Below are positions 1 through 5,536 of a stretch of 10,237 nucleotides of DNA, piece after piece (the stretch's first letter is position 1; each line of letters begins with the position of its first letter). This DNA comes from Nitrospirota bacterium. GTDB taxonomy: Bacteria; Nitrospirota; CAKKRA01; 9FT-COMBO-42-15. The DNA is taken from positions 1 through 10,237 of the forward strand of contig JACRON010000052.1 of the NCBI GenBank assembly GCA_016214425.1, in the 5' to 3' direction. The notes under the pieces were generated by a model. It searched no databases. It was not told where the DNA came from and saw only the letters and a program-made list of their open reading frames with translations. A program made the translations under genes and the position numbers.

Positions 1-561
1 GCTGCCGGTAACCTCTCTCTGGTCAACAACAAATTTATTATCAGTAACCCGCCTGATATTTGACCCCTGGCCAGCCCCTTTGTTAGATGTTTTTATCTCC
101 ACTATATTCATATCATCAAACACAGGGACATCTGCGAGAGAGCCATCAGGCCTCTTCAATGTAATCCCTTTATAGGAAACCTTTACAATCTTAGAGCCAT
201 CAGAGATGTTCTGGTTAAGCTTATAAACAACCTGCTCCCTGTCCTCTTCAATTATTGCGTAAGAGGAGTTATGCCCCCCTGCAACTGTGCCTATGAGCTT
301 GATGTTCGCTGCTAACTTGCTGTTTGCATCTTCTGGTCTTGAGCCTGGTTTATCGCTTCCAAAAAGGTTCTTTTCAAAGATTACAGAATACTGATTTATA
401 TCTGTTTTTGGAGCAGGCATCTGCTCTTTTTCTATATTGGCAATTACAGTTGGGACTGCCTCAATCTTTTTCGCAATAATGCTGTCTATGGTATCTGCAG
501 CAATATATGCGGAGATGGCAATCAATACGCCGTTTATAATTGTGAAGTATCGCTGGTTCAT
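1..561 (-). CDS. gspC: Type II secretion system protein GspC, N-terminal part (runs off left edge)
   Basis: Only the first 187 codons are present; the gene continues beyond base 1. GspC is the inner-membrane component of the type II secretion machine. It links the inner-membrane platform to the outer-membrane secretin GspD. Visible parts are a short cytoplasmic start, one hydrophobic segment at about residues 6-22 (membrane anchor), a linker, and the YSVIFEKNLFG motif at 58-68, which matches the family's conserved 'RNLF' site. An HR domain follows at about 85-140, with LIGTVAG and the pattern 'A-I-I-E ... V-V-Y-K ... I-S-D-G-S-K-I'. The last residues (RRVTDNKFVVDQREV) resemble the entry to the C-terminal PDZ domain. 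The ATG at 561 is chosen because an in-frame TAA lies 21 bases upstream and a GGAC/GGG purine stretch precedes it. Other gsp genes would be expected to the left, outside the window. The family call is strong; the exact subtype is not settled. Confidence 0.85.
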   Translation of the reverse strand, partial: MNQRYFTIINGVLIAISAYIAADTIDSIIAKKIEAVPTVIANIEKEQMPAPKTDINQYSVIFEKNLFGSDKPGSRPEDANSKLAANIKLIGTVAGGHNSSYAIIEEDREQVVYKLNQNISDGSKIVKVSYKGITLKRPDGSLADVPVFDDMNIVEIKTSNKGAGQGSNIRRVTDNKFVVDQREVTGS

Positions 562-592
562 CTTACCCGTCCTGTTATTTTAAACCTGAAAC

Positions 593-621
593 ATATTAGC
601 ACAGACATTTAAAAATATCAA
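593..621 (-). promoter_or_regulatory. Candidate sigma70-type promoter for gspC
   Basis: On the minus strand a TTGATA (616-621) is followed after 17 bases by TAATAT (593-598), preceded by TGC as in an extended -10 element. Transcription would begin near 586, giving a leader of about 25 bases before the gspC ATG. The match is fair (5/6 and 4/6), and chance in AT-rich DNA is possible. Confidence 0.4.
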
Positions 622-700
622 GAAAAACCCAAGTTTGCCGATAGAAATTGTTATTGTTGAGAAAATGCATCTGAATGGGTTGGTTGGTCTTTGGGGAGGA

Positions 701-748
701 TTAAATTAGAAATAAATAAGGCAGGCTCTTATAATCAGAGCCTGCCTT
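701..748 (-). terminator. Rho-independent terminator of csp
   Basis: There is a perfect 12-bp stem (718-729 with 737-748, arm AAGGCAGGCTCT) around a 7-base loop. On the minus strand it is followed by a T-rich stretch (717 down to 701). It begins about 10 bases after the csp stop codon. It also separates csp transcription from gspC. Confidence 0.9.
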
Positions 749-757
749 AGTGGATTT

Positions 758-958
758 TTAGAGCTTTACGACATTTGCTGCTTTTGGCCCCTTAGGGCTG
801 TCCTCAACATCAAAGCTCACTGTCTGGCCTTCGGACAAGGTCTTAAAGTCATTGTCCTGAATTGCAGAGTAGTGAACAAAAACATCTTTGCCGTCTTCTC
901 TGGTAATGAATCCAAAACCCTTGGACTCATTAAACCACTTCACTGTTCCTTTTGTCAT
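758..958 (-). CDS. csp: CspA-family cold-shock protein
   Basis: This 66-residue single cold-shock domain binds single-stranded RNA and DNA and acts as an RNA chaperone in the cytoplasm. It starts MTKGTVKWFN and carries both RNA-binding motifs, RNP1 (KGFGFI, residues 13-18) and RNP2 (VFVHY, 26-30). It ends with the usual PKGPKAANV strand. Length and residues are those of a normal family member. An in-frame GTG at 968-970 would add four residues, but it lies inside the ribosome-binding sequence AAGGAGGTG, so the ATG at 958 is preferred. The gene is monocistronic in appearance: its own terminator lies at 701-748 and another gene's terminator lies upstream. Its leader holds a hairpin (994-1020). 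Whether it is cold-induced cannot be told from sequence; many csp paralogues are constitutive. Confidence 0.97.
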   Translation of the reverse strand: MTKGTVKWFNESKGFGFITREDGKDVFVHYSAIQDNDFKTLSEGQTVSFDVEDSPKGPKAANVVKL

Positions 959-967
959 GCTATGAAA

Positions 968-976
968 CACCTCCTT
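968..976 (-). promoter_or_regulatory. Ribosome-binding site that fixes the csp start
   Basis: AAGGAGGTG on the minus strand is a near-full complement of the 16S rRNA 3' end, 9 bases before the ATG at 958. The alternative GTG start is the last part of this same motif and so is unlikely to be used. Confidence 0.85.
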
Positions 977-993
977 TTTGCATAAAATATGTT

Positions 994-1020
994 CCTAAAA
1001 AGTTGCAAGTCGTTTTTAGG
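994..1020 (-). promoter_or_regulatory. Hairpin in the csp mRNA leader
   Basis: An 8-bp perfect inverted repeat (CCTAAAAA at 994-1001, TTTTTAGG at 1013-1020) surrounds an 11-base loop containing TTGCAA. If transcription begins near 1017-1018, as the candidate promoter predicts, the hairpin sits at the very 5' end of the csp mRNA. It could act as a stabiliser or temperature-sensitive element, or it could be an operator in DNA. Its function is inferred; the symmetry is directly visible. Confidence 0.5.
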
Positions 1021-1023
1021 CTG

Positions 1024-1053
1024 ATAGTACAGAAGGTTACGGATTTGTGTCAT
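1024..1053 (-). promoter_or_regulatory. Candidate csp promoter overlapping upstream terminator tail
   Basis: On the minus strand ATGACA (1048-1053) and TACTAT (1024-1029) are spaced 18 bases apart. The predicted leader is about 60 bases. The -35 hexamer directly abuts the T-tract of the preceding gene's terminator. Hexamers match 5/6 and 4/6, so the call is moderate. Confidence 0.35.
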
Positions 1054-1087
1054 AAAAAAAGCCGCAAAGTCATAAAGTCTTTGCGGC
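1053..1087 (-). terminator. Rho-independent terminator of the PATAN–J–TPR gene
   Basis: A GC-rich 9-bp perfect stem GCCGCAAAG/CTTTGCGGC (1061-1069 with 1079-1087) with a 9-base loop is followed on the minus strand by seven T residues (1060-1054). It lies 92 bases after the stop at 1179. Confidence 0.9.
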
Positions 1088-1178
1088 CTGATATTACTAA
1101 CAAAAACTTCCGGAACTTCAACTTCAAAACTATTATTACACATACCAGCTATGAAAGTCAAGGCTTTTATTTTCAGCA

Positions 1179-2663
1179 TTATTTTTTAGAGAACAGGTTT
1201 TTAAAAAAACCACCTCTTTTTATACCCAGTTCTGAAAGGATGGTCTCGTTTTGCGGTTCCCATTTTAATGCCTCTTCCAATATTGCCCTTGCCTTTGCCT
1301 CAAGTCCTGCCTTTTTATAAATCATGGCAAGGTTAATATAGTGCTCTGTGTTTGTGGGCTCTAATTTTATGGCATTTTTGCAGTTATCCTCTGCCTCGTG
1401 CAGCCTTCTTGGCACATACGACAGCGCCTTGCCAAAATAAGAAAAATATTTTGCATTATTCGGATCTAATCTTATTGCCCAGCGGAAGGCATCTGCTGCT
1501 CCCCAGAAATTTCCCTTATCCATATTCTTCTTGCCGATAATAAACTGCGCCTTTGCCTTATTTATATTTTCTTCCTTGCTCTCCTCTTTCTCCCTGTGTT
1601 TGATAAATCTTGCTGCTAATGAGGTGTCATACTCCCTTTTCTTTTCTTCATCAATTAATATATTATACGCTTCTGTAATCCTTGCAAAGAGAGCTTCTAA
1701 TTCATTCTTAAAATCTGCTGTAGACTCTTTTAAATTTAGGTGTCTGTCAGGGTGATATTCCTTTGCAAGCCTGAAATACGCCTTTTTAATCTCTATCTCT
1801 GTTGCATTCTCCTTTACACCAAGCATCTCATAATTATTCTGCTCCTTTAATAATGAAAATGCCTTATGTGTTTTTTCTACATCTATTGATTCTTCGCTGG
1901 TTTTTATTGGCTCCTGTTCAATTACCTCTTTCTTTTGTGTTTTTGCGCCTCCTGTTTTATTTAATATAAATCCTGTTGAATATAACAGATATATATTTTT
2001 TAATGCATCAATCTCTGTCTGGCCGGAGAGATTACATATATCCATCGCCCTGTTCTTTCCGTTTACCAAGGATAATATCTTTTCTACATCACTGTCTAAT
2101 TTAACATCCTGAAAGATGTTTAATGGATTAGATGAAACCGCTGGTATACTGTCTACAGGAGGAAGCCCTGCCCTTATTAAGGTCAGATTATTAATCCTTT
2201 TTATCCCTTCTATTATTATATTCCCTGTGCTGATATCAAGCGTTATAACCTCATCCATTGGAAACTCACCCAGTATAAATTCATATTCTCCCTTTTCCCA
2301 CGAAAAAAGTTCAATTATTATCTCCTTTATTTGGTGCCTTATTAATAAAAATAGCTCCTTTGCTGTAATAATTTTTTGCTCTACAAATATCTGTCCTTGT
2401 CTTTTACCGGTCTCCTTTAGCAGTCTTACTGAAATATTATATTGTTCCTTGTTTATCCTGCCTGATTTTAATAAAAGGTCTCCAAGTCTTTCCTCATCGC
2501 GATTGGATGCAGCAAATATTATATAGCCGCCTTTAATAAATAGATCTTTTTTTATATTCTGATTTATAAGGCGGAGTATGCCTGTTGTATTTTCCTCTCT
2601 GATGCTGTTTAAAATATACGGCAGAGGAAATTTTTTAATATTTTCTTTTAAAGGTATATTCAT
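1179..2663 (-). CDS. PATAN (DUF4388)–J-domain–TPR fusion protein
   Basis: This 494-residue cytoplasmic protein shows no signal peptide or membrane segment. Numbered from the ATG at 2663, residues about 8-150 resemble the PATAN/DUF4388 domain (FPLPYILNSI, TTGILRL, 'G-G-Y-I-I-F-A'). A helical region follows at about 190-235. A J-domain lies at about 275-345, with YEMLGV, the catalytic HPD triad at 304-306 and FARITEAYNIL. Three tetratricopeptide repeats span about 370-480 (for example WGAADAFRWAIRLDPNN). The tail is basic (FFKNLFSKK). J-domains stimulate DnaK ATP hydrolysis, so it is probably a DnaK co-chaperone that recruits clients or partners through PATAN and TPR. The substrate is unknown. 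An ATG at 2690 would add nine residues, but it lies inside the consensus promoter at 2679-2706, so the ATG at 2663 is preferred. Neither start has a clear Shine–Dalgarno. The gene is transcribed away from dnaA across the putative origin. Family modules are clear; the role is inferred. Confidence 0.88.
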   Translation of the reverse strand: MNIPLKENIKKFPLPYILNSIREENTTGILRLINQNIKKDLFIKGGYIIFAASNRDEERLGDLLLKSGRINKEQYNISVRLLKETGKRQGQIFVEQKIITAKELFLLIRHQIKEIIIELFSWEKGEYEFILGEFPMDEVITLDISTGNIIIEGIKRINNLTLIRAGLPPVDSIPAVSSNPLNIFQDVKLDSDVEKILSLVNGKNRAMDICNLSGQTEIDALKNIYLLYSTGFILNKTGGAKTQKKEVIEQEPIKTSEESIDVEKTHKAFSLLKEQNNYEMLGVKENATEIEIKKAYFRLAKEYHPDRHLNLKESTADFKNELEALFARITEAYNILIDEEKKREYDTSLAARFIKHREKEESKEENINKAKAQFIIGKKNMDKGNFWGAADAFRWAIRLDPNNAKYFSYFGKALSYVPRRLHEAEDNCKNAIKLEPTNTEHYINLAMIYKKAGLEAKARAILEEALKWEPQNETILSELGIKRGGFFKNLFSKK

Positions 2664-2678
2664 TTTATTTTTATAAAA

Positions 2679-2706
2679 ATTATATATCATTTAAGATATT
2701 TGTCAA
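2679..2706 (-). promoter_or_regulatory. Perfect-hexamer sigma70-type promoter for the PATAN–J–TPR gene
   Basis: On the minus strand TTGACA (2701-2706) and TATAAT (2679-2684) are both exact consensus, separated by 16 bases. The expected start point is near 2672, only about 9 bases before the ATG at 2663. The -10 element covers the nine-codon longer start, arguing that the longer form is not made. The very short leader AAAAATAAA has no ribosome-binding site. Confidence 0.7.
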
Positions 2707-2802
2707 ATTATAAAAATAGTAGTAGCCGTAGAGCCTGTTAATTTGTTAATTACAATATAATTTATATTATAATCAGAGATTTAAACAATTAAAAAACTGT
2801 TT

Positions 2803-2843
2803 ATAAAAATTTATTAAAAAAATCTTGATTAATAAAAATTTAT
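2803..2843. repeat. Exact 12-base AT-only direct repeat in the putative unwinding region
   Basis: ATAAAAATTTAT occurs at 2803-2814 and again at 2832-2843, 29 bases start to start, with A/T-dominated sequence between. AT-rich direct repeats are typical of origin unwinding elements. The second copy lies in the spacer of the candidate dnaA promoter. Confidence 0.5.
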
Positions 2844-2853
2844 CTGCTATAGT
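2825..2853 (+). promoter_or_regulatory. Candidate dnaA promoter with extended -10
   Basis: TTGATT (2825-2830), a 17-base spacer, then TATAGT (2848-2853) preceded by TGC, giving an extended -10 element. The start point would be near 2860, with a dnaA leader of roughly 135 bases that contains the DnaA-box cluster, consistent with autoregulation by DnaA. Confidence 0.5.
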
Positions 2854-2957
2854 CAATCCGCTTTTAATTATTAACCTTAAATTAAAATATAATCTAAAAC
2901 TGTTCAAAAAACCACGCAACTAATTGAAAAACAAAAACTTTTTATTTTATTAACAAT

Positions 2958-2966
2958 TGTGGATAA
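2958..2966 (-). promoter_or_regulatory. Consensus DnaA box
   Basis: TGTGGATAA is the exact reverse complement of the DnaA box TTATCCACA. It lies 31 bases before the dnaA ATG. Related but degenerate copies flank it at 2947-2955 (opposite orientation), 2969-2977, 2979-2987 and 2989-2997. Confidence 0.85.
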
Positions 2967-2996
2967 CCTGTGTTTAATTGTAAATAGTTGTTTATT

Positions 2997-4337
2997 ATGG
3001 AAAATATAGACATCTGGAATAAAGGGCTTAGCCTAATCAAAAAAAACCTGAATAATGAGATATTTGATCTCTGGTTTAAATCAACATCATTCAAATCATT
3101 CACAAATGGTGAGATAAATATATCTGTGCCAAACAGATATTGCGGTGAGTGGCTAAAAACCAATTATTATAGTCTAATAAAAGAGGCATTAATTAATATT
3201 ACACAAGACAGGGATATCAAGATAAATTTTATACCTGATAAAGAAAAAGAAAAGGAAAACACAGAAGATGTAAAAATAATCAAAGAGGCATCGGCAAAAA
3301 CCTCGCTATTTCAAGAAAAGCGGATGCTGAACAGAAAATATAATTTTGAAAATTTTATTGTTGGGCCAAGCAACCAATTTGCGCATGCAGCAGCATTGGC
3401 AGTAGCAGAAAATCCCGGAAAATCATATAATCCGCTATTTATTTATGGGGGTGTCGGCCTCGGCAAGACACACCTTATCAATGCAATAGGCGACCATGTG
3501 GTAAGAAACAAGCCTGATGTCAAGATTATCTATCTTACTGCAGAGCAATTTACCAATGAGGTTGTTGCAGCAATCAGATATGACAAGATGTACGCCTTTA
3601 AAGAAAAATACAGAAATATTGATATGCTGCTTGTTGACGATATACAGTTTTTTTCAGGCAAGGACAGGTCTCAGGAGGAATTCTTTTATACCTTTAATAC
3701 ACTCTATGAGGCGCACAGGCCTGTTGTCATATCAAGCGACAAATATCCAAAAGAGATGCTTAATATAGAAGAGCGGCTCAGGTCAAGGTTTGAATGGGGA
3801 CTGATTGCAGACATACAGCAGCCCGATTTTGAGACGAGGATGGCGATATTAAAGCAGAAGGCAGAGATAGAAAACATAAAGCTGCCGGAGGATGTAATAC
3901 TCTTTCTTGTAGATGCAATAAAAACAAATATCAGGGTATTGGAAGGCGCTTTAATCAGGCTCGGCGCGTACGCATCATTAACCGGAAAGCCGATTACTGT
4001 TGAGCTTGCAAAAGATATCCTGAAGGCAACTATAAGCGAGAAGGAGAAGACCATTACCTCTGATGCCATACAAAAGGCAACTGCTGACTATTTTCAGATA
4101 AAGCTAACAGAGCTAAAATCAAAAAAAAGGACAAAGAACCTTGTAATGCCGAGGCAGGTTGCAATGTATTTATGCAGAGAGCTCACCAATTTGTCTTATC
4201 CTGAAATCGGCAAATACTTTGGCGGCAAAGACCATACAACAGTGATACACGCATGCAGGCAGATTGAGAAAATAAAAGAGAAGGAGAGCAGGCTGAAGGA
4301 CGCAATTGAGACATTGATAAAGGCATTAAAGGCATAA
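2997..4337 (+). CDS. dnaA: Chromosomal replication initiator DnaA
   Basis: This 446-residue AAA+ initiator binds DnaA boxes, oligomerises with ATP and melts the origin. Domain I covers about residues 1-75 (MENIDIWNKGL start), followed by a short charged domain II linker. Domain III holds Walker A (GGVGLGKT, 151-158), Walker B (LLVDD, 211-215), sensor 1 (VISSDKYP), the arginine-finger region (RLRSRFEWGL) and sensor 2 (NIRVLEGAL). Domain IV ends with the DNA-binding signature GGKDHTTVIHA at 409-419. Every family hallmark is present and the length is normal. A TTG at 2988 would add three residues, but the ATG at 2997 matches the usual MEN start. No clear Shine–Dalgarno precedes it. The first gene of the plus-strand replication cluster, it is separated from dnaN by 21 bases. 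Confidence 0.98.
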   Translation: MENIDIWNKGLSLIKKNLNNEIFDLWFKSTSFKSFTNGEINISVPNRYCGEWLKTNYYSLIKEALINITQDRDIKINFIPDKEKEKENTEDVKIIKEASAKTSLFQEKRMLNRKYNFENFIVGPSNQFAHAAALAVAENPGKSYNPLFIYGGVGLGKTHLINAIGDHVVRNKPDVKIIYLTAEQFTNEVVAAIRYDKMYAFKEKYRNIDMLLVDDIQFFSGKDRSQEEFFYTFNTLYEAHRPVVISSDKYPKEMLNIEERLRSRFEWGLIADIQQPDFETRMAILKQKAEIENIKLPEDVILFLVDAIKTNIRVLEGALIRLGAYASLTGKPITVELAKDILKATISEKEKTITSDAIQKATADYFQIKLTELKSKKRTKNLVMPRQVAMYLCRELTNLSYPEIGKYFGGKDHTTVIHACRQIEKIKEKESRLKDAIETLIKALKA

Positions 4338-4358
4338 ATTGAAAGGAGAGAAAACATT

Positions 4359-5459
4359 ATGAAACTGAAGGTTGAGCGTAAAGAGTTGTTAACAGGACTA
4401 CAGAGAGTTCAGGGCGTAGTGGAAAAAAAGGTTACAATGCCCATTCTCTCCAATATAAAGATTGAAACAGACTCCAAATCCGTTAAATTGACAGCAACAG
4501 ACCTTGAGATAGGCATAACAGGGGTTGTAAAGGCTGATGTTCAGGATGCAGGCGGCATTGCTGTGTCAGCAAAAAAACTTTATGAGATAGTGCGCGAGCT
4601 GCCGGAAGGGACTATTAATATAAATGTCTTAGACGGCGGAAGGCTTGAATTACGCTCAGGCAACAGCCTCTTTGTCCTGATGTGCGCGCCTGTAGAAGAG
4701 TATCCTGCAATACCAGAGATAGGCAAGGGCAAGTTTATACCAATTGAGAAGAAGACGCTTTCAGAGATGATTAAAAAGACCATCTTTGCAGTAGGTGAAA
4801 ATGATACAAGATATATATTAAATGGAGCCCTCATGAATCTTTCTAAAGAGTCTGTTCATCTCATAGGCACAGACGGGCACCGCCTTGCAGTTATTGAAAA
4901 GGCAATCAAAGGCCCTTCTGATGAAACAACAGTGATTGTTCCTAAAAAGGCGCTGACAGAGGTAAAGAAACTGATAGATGAAGAGGGCGATGAGAATATT
5001 GAAATGGGATTCGGCAAAAACCTTATCTTATTTAAAAAGGGAGACACGGAAATAATATGCCGTCTCATGGAGGGAACCTATCCGAACTATAAACAGGTAA
5101 TACCAGCAAAGAATGAGGTTAAGATTTCAGTAAACAAAAAGAACTTGGAGGGGGCATTAAGAAGGGTATCCATCCTCTCAAGAGAAAAAGCTAATGCAGT
5201 GAAGTTAGAGTTATCAGAAGGCAGGATTACAGCGGTCTCTACAAATCCAGACATGGGAGAGGCCACAGAGGATATTCCAGTAGAATACAATGGCCCGCCG
5301 ATTTTTATCGGCTTTAATGCAAAATATATACTTGACACCCTCTCTGTAATAGAAGGGGAGGAGGTTATTTTAGAGATGCAGGACTCCTTAAGCCCCTGTA
5401 TAATTAAAGACAAGGCAGATAAGGACTACCTTTGTGTTGTAATGCCAATGAGGTTGTAA
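4359..5459 (+). CDS. dnaN: DNA polymerase III sliding clamp (beta subunit)
   Basis: This 366-residue clamp dimerises into a ring around DNA. It tethers the replicative polymerase and, through its hydrophobic cleft, many repair proteins. The length fits the three-domain fold. Recognisable sites are GTDGHRLA (170-177), RLMEGTYPNY (235-244), FNAKYILD (319-326) and the C-terminal VMPMRL, which ends exactly as in characterised beta clamps and lines the partner-binding cleft. The ATG at 4359 follows AAAGGAGAG at 4342-4350 at a normal distance. It is probably cotranscribed with dnaA, 21 bases upstream. A GC-rich palindrome begins 10 bases after its stop. Nothing in the protein looks odd. Confidence 0.98.
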   Translation: MKLKVERKELLTGLQRVQGVVEKKVTMPILSNIKIETDSKSVKLTATDLEIGITGVVKADVQDAGGIAVSAKKLYEIVRELPEGTININVLDGGRLELRSGNSLFVLMCAPVEEYPAIPEIGKGKFIPIEKKTLSEMIKKTIFAVGENDTRYILNGALMNLSKESVHLIGTDGHRLAVIEKAIKGPSDETTVIVPKKALTEVKKLIDEEGDENIEMGFGKNLILFKKGDTEIICRLMEGTYPNYKQVIPAKNEVKISVNKKNLEGALRRVSILSREKANAVKLELSEGRITAVSTNPDMGEATEDIPVEYNGPPIFIGFNAKYILDTLSVIEGEEVILEMQDSLSPCIIKDKADKDYLCVVMPMRL

Positions 5460-5468
5460 TATCGGAAA

Positions 5469-5489
5469 GGGCGAGGCATCGCCTCGCCC
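5469..5489. repeat. Short GC-rich palindrome between dnaN and recF
   Basis: GGGCGAGGC (5469-5477) and GCCTCGCCC (5481-5489) form a perfect 9-bp stem around ATC, followed by CTAC. It is strikingly GC-rich compared with its surroundings. No T-tract follows on either strand, so it is not a standard terminator. It resembles dispersed REP-type palindromes found in many bacterial genomes; copy number here cannot be judged. Confidence 0.7.
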
Positions 5490-5499
5490 CTACAAGGTG

Positions 5500-5536
5500 C
5501 CCCCCCCAAAAAAAGATATGGATATGGATATAGATG
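5500..5536 (+). repeat. C8–A7 homopolymer tracts and GATATG hexamer repeat before recF
   Basis: Eight C (5500-5507) are followed directly by seven A (5508-5514), then GATATG, GATATG and GATATA (5515-5532), which merge into the recF start GATG. The stretch holds no good Shine–Dalgarno. Such tracts are prone to length change, and here the change would alter the recF leader rather than the protein. Confidence 0.75.

Larger units (their letters stand above)
2707..2996. other. oriC: Putative chromosomal replication origin (oriC), AT-rich gene-free region
   Basis: This gap of about 290 bases directly upstream of dnaA has no credible gene and is far richer in A+T than its surroundings. It contains one exact DnaA box at 2958-2966, degenerate boxes around it, a near-box TGTTTATAA (2798-2806) and an exact 12-base AT-only direct repeat (2803-2814, 2832-2843). 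It also holds an inverted repeat AATATA-att-TATATT and a TAG-triplet run (2717-2731). Position beside dnaA with dnaN, recF and gyrB following is the usual place for bacterial origins. Only one perfect box is seen, so an origin with further boxes outside the window, or on the other side of dnaA, remains possible. Confidence 0.6.

Noticed and set aside
952..1320. Plus-strand open frame across the csp upstream region
   Set aside because: It spans a terminator, the csp leader and the antisense of the TPR protein end, with no recognisable protein features.
2988..2996. TTG start adding three residues to DnaA
   Set aside because: The ATG at 2997 gives the usual MEN-type DnaA N-terminus, and the TTG has no better ribosome-binding site.
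5469..5489. Rho-independent terminator after dnaN
   Set aside because: The hairpin is strong, but no T-tract follows on either strand, so it is listed as a palindromic repeat instead.
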